Shown piece by piece: positions 1-5,394 of a DNA stretch of 6,669 nt. Both the position numbers and the translations under genes were made by a program. Origin of the DNA: Acetofilamentum sp. (GTDB lineage: Bacteria > Bacteroidota > Bacteroidia > Bacteroidales > JAFGXI01); assembly GCA_020720565.1 (NCBI GenBank), contig DYOK01000152.1, positions 1 through 6,669 on the forward strand, given 5' to 3'. The stretch's first letter is position 1; the number at the start of each line of letters is the position of its first letter. A model generated the notes under the pieces. That model saw nothing but the letters and a program-made list of their open reading frames with translations. It was not told where the DNA came from and did not search any database.

Positions 1-15
1 GTTCATTTCGCCAAT

Positions 16-348
16 TTACGCTACAATGCTTTGGGGGTTCCAAAACACCAAATCAAAATTTTGAATCTGGTCTTGTACAATGGTATGCCCTTCGTGCTCG
101 AGTAATTCCTGCATCAAAGTGATGTGGGCGAAATGATTTTTTCCAGAGAGCATCCCCATGCGATTCACTACGCGGTGTGCAGGAATTTCGGGATCGTGTT
201 GATGGGCTGCATTCATGGCATAGCCTACCATTCGAGCGGCTTGAGGCGATCCCAAGCATCGGGCAATGGCACCGTACGAAGTCACTTTCCCATTTGGAAT
301 AAGTCGAACCAAATCGAAAACAGCCAAATAAAAATCGTTTTGTACCAA
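16..348 (-). CDS. Alkyltransferase-like (ATL) protein, MGMT DNA-binding domain without acceptor Cys
   Basis: The 110-residue protein is a stand-alone MGMT/Ada C-terminal domain. Visible family motifs are RLIPNGKVTSYGAIA (15-29), with Tyr25 at the position of the nucleotide-flipping tyrosine, and ARMVGYAMN (38-46), with Arg39 as the arginine finger. The active-site loop reads PAHRV (56-60), where true O6-alkylguanine methyltransferases have PCHRV, so the alkyl-accepting cysteine is Ala57. Known ATL proteins lacking this Cys bind O6-alkylguanine lesions and hand them to nucleotide excision repair; that role is inferred here. The chosen start is a TTG. The frame stays open upstream to a stop near 427 without any ATG, and the domain match begins at about residue 6, so TTG is plausible but the exact start is uncertain. 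A promoter-like TACTTTTG lies about 50 bp upstream. The domain call is strong. Confidence 0.9.
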   Translation of the reverse strand: MVQNDFYLAVFDLVRLIPNGKVTSYGAIARCLGSPQAARMVGYAMNAAHQHDPEIPAHRVVNRMGMLSGKNHFAHITLMQELLEHEGHTIVQDQIQNFDLVFWNPQSIVA

Positions 349-372
349 GTGAATTTTAAAAAATTGAACTTC

Positions 373-399
373 TGCCCAAAACTCTTTTGAATCTGGGCA
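373..399. repeat. Inverted repeat in the ATL gene leader
   Basis: TGCCCA (373-378) and TGGGCA (394-399) are perfect inverted arms around a 15-base spacer. A second, nested inverted repeat, CAAAA-CTC-TTTTG, lies at 377-389. The repeat sits immediately downstream of, and slightly overlaps, the minus-strand TACTTTTG promoter element, where the transcription start should fall. It could be an operator or a 5' leader hairpin of the ATL mRNA. It is short, and no regulator can be named. Confidence 0.35.
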
Positions 400-405
400 A
401 AAGTA
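398..405 (-). promoter_or_regulatory. Bacteroidota-type -7 promoter element for the ATL gene
   Basis: Read on the minus strand the octamer is TACTTTTG, an exact match to the Bacteroidota -7 consensus TAnnTTTG. It lies about 50 bp upstream of the assigned TTG start, so the leader would be roughly 40 nt. I see no good -33 TTG box at the usual distance upstream, which lowers confidence. Confidence 0.45.
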
Positions 406-483
406 TGTTTTAAAGTAAGAATGTTAAATATACCATTATGCAAACCATCTCAAATATCGATTTGCGAGAATGGACCCAAAGTT

Positions 484-1041
484 TTATTTCTTAATAATTA
501 AGCGCTCTCTAAATGGCTCAAAGGTCATAAAGTCGGCATGGTGCACCAAGTAGGCCTCGGTAGTACGTTTTACCATATCGCCTTCGCCCGCATGAGTAGC
601 AATAATATGCAATACAGGTGCAGGGACGCCAGCTTGTTCGGCTAAAGATAAACCAGAAAATGGATGTCTGACATATTTACCATAACTTCCTTGAACCGCT
701 TTACCATTGGCGTCGAGTTCGTATTCGAGCAATTTACCCACATCGGCCAAAATAGCACCTGCAATTAACACATCCATATCGACAGGCAATTCGCCATGAT
801 ACATTTGATTAACCTTCTCGCCAGCATCTTTTACAATATGTACCACAGATCGTTTATGATCCATAAAGGTAACTTTTAAATCGGGACCACACAGCAAAGT
901 AAATGGGATTCTGTTTAAATCGTCAACCGTTAAAACGCTTCGTTCGAGAGCTAGTTCCCATGCTTTGGCTGTTTGCATACGAAGGTTGGTGTCTTGTATC
1001 CAAGACAATTCCTCACCCCATAGTTGTTCAACTTTATTCAT
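484..1041 (-). CDS. HD-superfamily (phosphohydrolase-like) protein with an Ala-Asp motif
   Basis: This 185-residue cytosolic protein (no signal peptide or membrane segment) has the look of an HD-domain phosphohydrolase. A histidine-rich helix DHKRSVVHIV (61-70) is followed by GAILADVGKLLEYE (95-108), RHPFSGLSLAEQAG (125-138), HIIATHAGEGD (145-155) and HHADF (167-171). In active HD proteins the second motif is normally HDxGK; here it is A99-D100-V-G-K, so one metal-ligand histidine is missing. The other His/Asp positions look intact. The substrate is unknown, and the protein may have low, altered or no hydrolase activity. The frame extends 14 codons further, to 1083, but I chose the ATG at 1041. 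The extra residues (MNRYFYKKILKFKL) are A/T-driven, and a promoter-like TACTTTTA lies inside that stretch. The gene is divergent from the cupin-nrf series and co-directional with the ATL gene, 135 bp away. Confidence 0.82.
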   Translation of the reverse strand: MNKVEQLWGEELSWIQDTNLRMQTAKAWELALERSVLTVDDLNRIPFTLLCGPDLKVTFMDHKRSVVHIVKDAGEKVNQMYHGELPVDMDVLIAGAILADVGKLLEYELDANGKAVQGSYGKYVRHPFSGLSLAEQAGVPAPVLHIIATHAGEGDMVKRTTEAYLVHHADFMTFEPFRERLIIKK

Positions 1042-1065
1042 AAGTTTAAATTTCAAAATTTTTTT

Positions 1066-1074
1066 GTAAAAGTA
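1066..1074 (-). promoter_or_regulatory. Possible -7 promoter element for the HD-domain gene
   Basis: The minus strand reads TACTTTTAC, which differs from the TAnnTTTG consensus only in the last position of the octamer. It would place transcription initiation around 1060, giving a leader of about 20 nt before the ATG at 1041. This argues against the longer reading frame that begins at 1083. No clear -33 element is visible. Confidence 0.3.
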
Positions 1075-1193
1075 GCGATTCAATAACCAATTGGAAGAAG
1101 TGATCGAATTTTTTTTCCGAATTGTACCGACATTTTTAACAGGCTCATTACATTGGATATGTTATTAACCCAAATTCAAATAAAATCCATTTG

Positions 1194-1219
1194 ATGATAA
1201 TTATCATAGTATATACTAT
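1194..1219. promoter_or_regulatory. Two overlapping 14-bp palindromes, candidate operator of the cupin-nrf series
   Basis: ATGATAATTATCAT (1194-1207) and ATAGTATATACTAT (1206-1219) are both perfect palindromes and share two bases. The first has the core TGAT-N4-ATCA, which is the inner part of the FNR consensus TTGAT-N4-ATCAA; only the outermost bases differ. CRP/FNR-family regulators commonly control nrf genes in anaerobes, so an FNR- or HcpR-like regulator is the best guess, though AT-rich Fur-type sites look similar. The second palindrome could be another binding site or a repressor site closer to the promoter. The symmetry is certain; the assignment to a regulator is inferred. Confidence 0.5.
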
Positions 1220-1229
1220 ACACTGGTGG

Positions 1230-1238
1230 TATATTGTG
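1230..1238 (+). promoter_or_regulatory. Weak candidate -7 element for the cupin-nrf series
   Basis: TATATTGTG partly matches TAnnTTTG. A start of transcription at about 1242 would put the centre of the FNR-like palindrome (between 1200 and 1201) at -41.5, the classical class II activator position, and would leave a leader of about 10 nt before the ATG at 1252. The spacing is attractive, but the element itself is a poor match and the leader is short. Confidence 0.25.
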
Positions 1239-1251
1239 CCAAAAAAAGATT

Positions 1252-1560
1252 ATGAAACCAATTCATATTAACGACATCGAGGTATTTAGACCAGAACTCA
1301 ATGCCCGCAAAGTGTTTAGCATGCCACAGGTCGATGTCATAAGCCTCGAATTGCAAGCTGGACAGAGCATGCCCATGCACATAAACGAACAAAATATGCA
1401 TTTTATAGTTCTCGAAGGACAGGGAAATTTGGAAACCGAAAATCAAACCTTCGATTTACAGATCCATTGCACCATCCGTGTGCCAAAAGGCATTACACGA
1501 GCTTGGCATAATCGAAGCCAATCTGTATTAAAGTTATTGGCCATTAAGCAATTTGAATAA
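1252..1560 (+). CDS. Small single-domain cupin protein
   Basis: This 102-residue protein is essentially one cupin_2 barrel with no signal peptide, so it is probably cytosolic. Cupin motif 1 is GQSMPMHINEQNMHFIVLEGQG (37-58), read here as two His (43 and 50) followed by the usual V-L-x-G turn. Motif 2 is VPKGITRAWHN (77-87), matching PxG followed by a metal-ligand histidine (His86). The histidines are those expected for a divalent metal site, although the glutamate and spacing of motif 1 are not canonical. The frame could start at a TTG at 1234, but the ATG at 1252, preceded by an A-rich stretch with AAGA, is preferred. It is the first gene of the series and ends 32 bp before nrfH. Its function is unknown; a metal-dependent sensor or an accessory in nitrite/NO metabolism is only a guess from context. 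Confidence 0.85.
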   Translation: MKPIHINDIEVFRPELNARKVFSMPQVDVISLELQAGQSMPMHINEQNMHFIVLEGQGNLETENQTFDLQIHCTIRVPKGITRAWHNRSQSVLKLLAIKQFE

Positions 1561-1566
1561 ATAAAC

Positions 1567-1579
1567 AGGTCGATGACCT
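1567..1579. repeat. Short perfect inverted repeat between the cupin gene and nrfH
   Basis: AGGTC-GAT-GACCT forms a 5-bp stem with a 3-base loop, beginning seven bases after the cupin stop codon. It has no T-tract of terminator quality after it. It may be a small mRNA hairpin separating cupin and nrfH expression, or a protein-binding site upstream of nrfH. Its role is not determined. Confidence 0.35.
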
Positions 1580-1592
1580 TAAATAAAATATA

Positions 1593-2180
1593 ATGATTAA
1601 AAACTTCTTCCTACAACTCAATGCCCGATGGCGTTTTTTGTTTTTGATTTTATCGGGAATGGCTTTAGGCTTGTTTGGATTCGTTTTTTGGATATCCAAT
1701 GCACCATCCTATCTGTCCGACGCACCCGAAACCTGTATCAATTGCCATGTGATGATGCCGCAATACAGCACGTATCAACACAGTTCGCATCGGGAACATG
1801 CCACTTGTAACGACTGCCATGTGCCCCAAGACCATTGGTATCGCAAATACTATTTTAAAGCAATGGACGGTTTGCGTCACGCCACAATCTTTACCTTACG
1901 AATGGAACCACAAGTGATATTTATTAAAGAAGAGGGGCAAAAAGTGGTGCACGAGAATTGCGTTCGTTGTCATTCTAATCTATTGGCAGACAGCAAGCTG
2001 ATGAGTCAAACCGCACAGCAAGCTCACAACAAAACCGACAAACTTTGTTGGGATTGTCATCGAGAGGTGCCACACGGTAGAGTCAATGGGCTTTCGTCGA
2101 CGCCTCAGATTAAAACCCTTGACCAAGCCGAACGCTATCCTGAGTGGTTAAAAAAATCGGTAATCAACAAAAAAGAATAA
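1593..2180 (+). CDS. nrfH: Cytochrome c nitrite reductase small subunit NrfH (tetraheme quinol dehydrogenase)
   Basis: NrfH is the membrane-anchored NapC/NirT-family cytochrome that oxidises menaquinol and delivers electrons to NrfA on the periplasmic side. The 195-residue protein has one N-terminal transmembrane helix (about 15-34) preceded by basic residues. Four heme-binding motifs follow: CINCH (48-52), CNDCH (72-76), CVRCH (123-127) and CWDCH (152-156). The first continues as CxxCHxM (Met54), the arrangement typical of NrfH heme 1, where methionine is the axial ligand. The segment KYYFKAMDG (85-93) resembles the conserved Lys/Asp region near the quinol site. Length and heme count fit the family. 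The ATG at 1593 gives the expected short cytoplasmic N-terminus. The partner gene nrfA follows after an unusually long 189-bp gap. Confidence 0.96.
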   Translation: MIKNFFLQLNARWRFLFLILSGMALGLFGFVFWISNAPSYLSDAPETCINCHVMMPQYSTYQHSSHREHATCNDCHVPQDHWYRKYYFKAMDGLRHATIFTLRMEPQVIFIKEEGQKVVHENCVRCHSNLLADSKLMSQTAQQAHNKTDKLCWDCHREVPHGRVNGLSSTPQIKTLDQAERYPEWLKKSVINKKE

Positions 2181-2236
2181 ATTAAACATTAAGAATTAAA
2201 AATGTTAGATTAAAGATTAAGAAGTAAAGATGTAAC
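2181..2236. repeat. Degenerate 7-bp tandem repeat, about 8 units
   Basis: Immediately after the nrfH stop, the DNA divides into eight consecutive heptamers: ATTAAAC, ATTAAGA, ATTAAAA, ATGTTAG, ATTAAAG, ATTAAGA, AGTAAAG and ATGTAAC. Most match ATTAARA with one or two changes. It is all A/T-purine rich on the coding strand and probably transcribed within the nrfH-nrfA interval. I cannot assign it a function; it may be a slippage-derived simple repeat. Confidence 0.55.
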
Positions 2237-2243
2237 AAATCAA

Positions 2244-2258
2244 CCCCGATGTTCGGGG
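2244..2258 (+). repeat. GC-rich hairpin in the nrfH-nrfA spacer
   Basis: CCCCGA-TGT-TCGGGG is a perfect 6-bp stem with a 3-base loop, by far the most stable small hairpin in the noncoding DNA here. It is not followed by a T-tract, so it does not look like an intrinsic terminator. In the transcript it could mark a processing site or protect the nrfA mRNA from 3'-5' decay, or it could be a copy of a dispersed short palindromic repeat. Confidence 0.5.
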
Positions 2259-2310
2259 CACGCTAACTAACCTTTTATCAACCTGGCGTCAGATTTATCG
2301 ACCGAAGGTG

Positions 2311-2323
2311 GACAGACAGACAG
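2311..2323. repeat. GACA tetranucleotide run
   Basis: GACAGACAGACAG is three perfect GACA units plus a final G, within the nrfH-nrfA spacer about 47 bp before the nrfA start codon. Runs this short are usually stable. Length change would alter the distance between any promoter element upstream and nrfA, but no such promoter was recognised. Confidence 0.4.
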
Positions 2324-2369
2324 AAAAATAAACAAATCAACAGTTTTTTACCATATAAATTATAATGTT

Positions 2370-3869
2370 ATGACAAACCAAAAAAAATCGCTAGTACATT
2401 GGCTGATATTTGCTGTGTCCATAGTAGCCATATTTTCGCTCGGTTTATTGGCTGCTTCCATATTGGAACGCAAAACCGAAGCCCAATTCGCATTTACACC
2501 CAAAGTTGAAATCAATTCTAACGAATCGAGAAACGAAGTCTGGGGGCAAAATTATCCTCGCGAGTTTCAATCGTACTATCAAACGTCCGATACCAGTTTT
2601 AGAAGCAAATACAACGGCAATGCCATGATTGATATGCTCGATGTCGATCCTCGATTGGTGGTTTTGTGGGCTGGTTATGGTTTTTCGAAAGATTACAATC
2701 AAGGCCGAGGTCACTTTTATGCCATCACCGATATAAAAAACTCGCTAAGAACAGGCGGCCCAACCAATGATAAAGATGGGCCTATGCCATCGACCTGTTG
2801 GACGTGCAAAAGCCCCGATGTACCTCGTTTGATGGAACGCGATGGTGTGGCCGAATTTTATTCGGGCAAATGGGCACGATTGGGTTCAGAAGTGGTCAAC
2901 CCAATTGGCTGTGCCGACTGTCACGATTCAAAAACCATGAATTTGAGAATTTCGAGACCCGCACTTATCGAAGCGTTTGAACGTCAAGGGAAAGATATCA
3001 ACAAGTCGAGCCATCAAGAAATGCGTTCATTGGTATGTGCCCAATGTCACGTTGAATATTATTTCGACAAAACCAAAAAAGAAGGTGCTCAATATCTGAC
3101 TTTACCTTGGGATAAAGGCAAAAAGGTAGAAGACATGGAGCAATATTACGACGAAATAGCATTTAGCGACTGGACGCATGCCATCAGCAAAGCCCCTATG
3201 CTCAAAGCCCAACACCCCGATTACGAGGTATATACTATGGGTATTCATGCCGACAGGAATGTGTCGTGTGCCGATTGTCATATGCCTTACAAAACTGAAG
3301 GAGGGTCTAAATTTACCGACCATAAATTACAAAGTCCACTCAACAATGTGGCCAACTCATGCCAAGTGTGCCACCGACAAGAAACGGATAATTTAGTGAA
3401 AAATGTTTACGACAACCAAGATAGAATCATCTCGAAACGCGACCGTTTGGAAGAGCTATTGGTAAAAGCACATGTCGAAGCTGGCAAATGCTGGGAGTTG
3501 GGAGCTACCGAAGAGCAAATGAAAGCCGCCCTGCAAGATATTCGACACGCCCAATGGCGATGGGATTATACTGCCGCAGGCCATGGCTCTGCATTTCACG
3601 CACCAGTCGAAATGGGCAGAGTAATAGCCAGTGGAATCGATTTAGCACAAGAAGCTCGATTAAAACTGTCGCAACTCCTTATGACTTTAGGGTTTAAAGG
3701 AGAGGTGCCTTACCCCGATATTACCACAAAAGCCAAAGCCCAACAGTTTATAGGTCTGCCTATGGATAAACTAATACAAGAAAAAGAGGCTTTTAAGCAA
3801 AATGTTATACCCAAATGGTTAGAGACAGCTAAAAAAAGAGAAGCTGCTATACCTGTAAAGAAAATTTAA
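2370..3869 (+). CDS. nrfA: Cytochrome c nitrite reductase catalytic subunit NrfA (pentaheme, ammonia-forming)
   Basis: NrfA reduces nitrite to ammonium with six electrons in the periplasm. The 499-residue protein has an N-terminal Sec signal or signal anchor (Lys5-6, hydrophobic 11-31). The catalytic heme motif is CWTCK (143-147), with lysine as proximal ligand. Four ordinary motifs follow: CADCH (181-185), CAQCH (223-227), CADCH (300-304) and CQVCH (331-335). Active-site residues can be placed by motif: Arg127 in SLRTGGP, Tyr230 in HVEYYF and His282 in KAQHPDYE. Glu229, Tyr230, Lys279 and Gln281 match the calcium site of characterised NrfA proteins. Candidate distal heme ligands include His115, His293, His318 and the C-terminal AGHGSAFH (403-410). 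Length fits the family and nothing appears broken. Downstream System II synthase genes would supply heme attachment. Confidence 0.98.
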   Translation: MTNQKKSLVHWLIFAVSIVAIFSLGLLAASILERKTEAQFAFTPKVEINSNESRNEVWGQNYPREFQSYYQTSDTSFRSKYNGNAMIDMLDVDPRLVVLWAGYGFSKDYNQGRGHFYAITDIKNSLRTGGPTNDKDGPMPSTCWTCKSPDVPRLMERDGVAEFYSGKWARLGSEVVNPIGCADCHDSKTMNLRISRPALIEAFERQGKDINKSSHQEMRSLVCAQCHVEYYFDKTKKEGAQYLTLPWDKGKKVEDMEQYYDEIAFSDWTHAISKAPMLKAQHPDYEVYTMGIHADRNVSCADCHMPYKTEGGSKFTDHKLQSPLNNVANSCQVCHRQETDNLVKNVYDNQDRIISKRDRLEELLVKAHVEAGKCWELGATEEQMKAALQDIRHAQWRWDYTAAGHGSAFHAPVEMGRVIASGIDLAQEARLKLSQLLMTLGFKGEVPYPDITTKAKAQQFIGLPMDKLIQEKEAFKQNVIPKWLETAKKREAAIPVKKI

Positions 3870-4006
3870 GATCTTCGATCAGTTAAAGAATTGGTAACTA
3901 TTACAAAACTTCGCTAAACTTTTGAAACGTATTAAATAACCATCAGATAATAAAAAGATTAACGAACTTTTGTATTGGATAGTAAAATTTTTAGGATATT
4001 AAATAT
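3870..4006. other. AT-rich spacer between nrfA and the ResB gene
   Basis: This 137-bp gap has no coding potential. AAGATCTT overlaps its left edge, with a second GATC nearby, but there is no hairpin plus T-tract, so no convincing nrfA terminator. AACTTTTG occurs twice (3917-3924 and 3965-3972), each one base away from the Bacteroidota -7 consensus TAnnTTTG. The second copy would give a leader of about 28 nt for the ResB gene. A separate promoter for the synthase genes is possible but not established. Confidence 0.3.
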
Positions 4007-5290
4007 ATGATAGAGTTTGCCCCGATAGGCCAAGTTTTCAAGAACTGGCTTTTTGGGGCATATTCAAAAATAAAGCAAAATAATTTGGAAAAGTTTCGCT
4101 CACCTATCTGGGAAAAACCATGGGGATACCTTGAAAGTGTCATTCTGATTTTAACTTTTTGGCTCATTTCGATAGTCATCACTTGGGCTCATCCAATATC
4201 ACTAAAAAGTTTGTCGTTTGGCCATCATTTAGTTATACTTGGCTTAATTGGTTTAAGCGGACTAATAGTCTTTCTCATCTTCAAAAAAGCGGTTTGGTAT
4301 GCATGGCTCGTTTCATTAGAATTGACCATAGTTAATTTACTAGCGGGCTTATTTTTAGTGTTTTTGATGTTGATTTTTGAACAAAATAGTTTTTTCCAAA
4401 GTGCTTGGATTAAAACATTACAGCTCGATAACATATCAAGCAGTTTATATGTGTGGGTCTTGGCCGCCTTGGTTGAACTTCAGTTGTCGACCGTCATTTG
4501 GAAGCGAATTTTTAACTTTACAAAGAAAGATTTTGTTTTTGTGCTTCAGCATACTGGCATCTTGTTGGTGATTGCGGCTCTGTGGCTCGGGGCATCCGAT
4601 GTCGAGAAACACACCGTAAAGGTCGAAAAAACATTTGCACCATTTATTATCAATCGTCATGCAGAAAATTTTGAAATGGTTCAGATGCGTTTAGTCGATT
4701 TCGATTTGACTTACTTCCCTCCTAAATTAGCCATAGTCCATGTCAAAGATACTTTGCAAGGCATCGATTTAAAATGGGTTTGGAGTATCGAAAGTAAAAC
4801 TTCCATGCGGTTTAAAAACCATCAAATAGAAGTGGATACTTTGCTTGTGCCTGCCATCCCTATAGAAGGAAACTATTACAGGGTCAACGATTTAGGGCAT
4901 ACACAAGCAGTTCGACTTAATTTAAGCAGTTCGCAGCAAAAACGTCAAGCATGGGTTAGTAATGGGAGCCTGCTGTATCCATCGGTTATGGCCTCGCTCG
5001 ACGACCAATATGCTGTAGCGATGCTTAAATCGGAACCCAAAACCTACCAATGTTTACTCGAAATTGAATATCCCAATGGTCAAATCGCCTCAAAATTGAG
5101 CATTGAGGTTAATCGACCGATACAATTGGGAATGTGGACAGTATATTTGACTGATTTTAATGCACAATGGGGCGACCGCACCGATTATGTAATGCTTGAA
5201 ATGGTTTACGATCCCTGGTTAGAAATCATGTACATAGGATTAGGCTTGCTTGTGATTGGGTCAATATCGATGCTGCTTTGGCGCGCCTAA
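4007..5290 (+). CDS. ResB/Ccs1-like cytochrome c biogenesis protein (System II)
   Basis: In System II, ResB (CcsB/Ccs1) pairs with CcsA to move heme across the membrane and present apocytochrome for thioether bond formation. This 427-residue protein has five hydrophobic N-terminal segments (about 44-60, 73-92, 98-124, 147-165 and 178-196), then a soluble, probably periplasmic domain (about 200-400). A last membrane helix at the C-terminus (406-425) follows YDPWLEIMYIGLG, the usual ResB ending. His182 in HTGILL, in the fifth segment, is the likely counterpart of the conserved transmembrane histidine. The assignment rests on topology, this ending and the adjacent ccsA; overall similarity to model ResB proteins looks low, as is common in Bacteroidota. 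The ATG at 4007 gives a 40-residue amphipathic N-terminal stretch. It follows nrfA by 137 bp and precedes ccsA by 104 bp. Confidence 0.85.
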   Translation: MIEFAPIGQVFKNWLFGAYSKIKQNNLEKFRSPIWEKPWGYLESVILILTFWLISIVITWAHPISLKSLSFGHHLVILGLIGLSGLIVFLIFKKAVWYAWLVSLELTIVNLLAGLFLVFLMLIFEQNSFFQSAWIKTLQLDNISSSLYVWVLAALVELQLSTVIWKRIFNFTKKDFVFVLQHTGILLVIAALWLGASDVEKHTVKVEKTFAPFIINRHAENFEMVQMRLVDFDLTYFPPKLAIVHVKDTLQGIDLKWVWSIESKTSMRFKNHQIEVDTLLVPAIPIEGNYYRVNDLGHTQAVRLNLSSSQQKRQAWVSNGSLLYPSVMASLDDQYAVAMLKSEPKTYQCLLEIEYPNGQIASKLSIEVNRPIQLGMWTVYLTDFNAQWGDRTDYVMLEMVYDPWLEIMYIGLGLLVIGSISMLLWRA

Positions 5291-5394
5291 TAATTCCAAG
5301 GTCTTCGGACGATTTCTTGTTTTCGTAACTGGCTTTTTATCAAAACTTATGACTTAATAAAATACGACATTAAATTAAACATAGTACTTAATCG
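5291..5394. other. Spacer between the ResB gene and ccsA
   Basis: This 104-bp stretch is noncoding. It contains GTC-TTCG-GAC (5301-5310), a 3-bp stem with a UUCG-type tetraloop that is too short to act as a terminator. It also contains TAAATTAAACAT (5371-5382), which recurs at 2178-2189 after nrfH. Nothing here looks like a strong promoter, and the two flanking genes are probably cotranscribed. Confidence 0.3.

Larger units (their letters stand above)
2234..2341. repeat. 11-bp direct repeats bounding an 86-bp spacer segment
   Basis: AACAAATCAAC occurs perfectly at 2234-2244 and again at 2331-2341. The 86 bp between the copies hold a strong GC hairpin and a GACA run, in contrast to the AT-rich surroundings. 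Direct repeats flanking a compositionally different segment can be a target-site duplication of a small inserted element, but I see no terminal inverted repeats, so insertion is only a hypothesis. Confidence 0.35.

Noticed and set aside
124..390. 88-codon plus-strand frame across the ATL gene
   Set aside because: It lies antisense to a gene with clear MGMT-family motifs, and its translation has no recognisable pattern. It is a shadow frame.
1041..1083. N-terminal extension of the HD gene to an ATG at 1083
   Set aside because: The 14 extra residues are Lys/Phe/Leu-rich as expected from translating AT-rich leader DNA, and a promoter-like element lies within them. The ATG at 1041 is preferred.
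1234..1251. TTG start for the cupin gene
   Set aside because: It would add only MCQKKI before the ATG at 1252 and would overlap the possible -7 element. The ATG is the simpler start.
1216..1446. 76-codon minus-strand frame over the cupin gene
   Set aside because: It is antisense to a well-supported cupin and begins inside the palindromic upstream region; no domain was recognised.
2178..2189. TAAATTAAACAT shared with 5371-5382 as a dispersed regulatory repeat
   Set aside because: Twelve AT-rich bases occurring twice in AT-rich spacers is close to chance, and the flanking bases do not match.
2244..2258. Intrinsic terminator after nrfH
   Set aside because: The stem is strong, but the following bases (CACGCTAACTAACC) contain no T-tract, so termination by this mechanism is unlikely.
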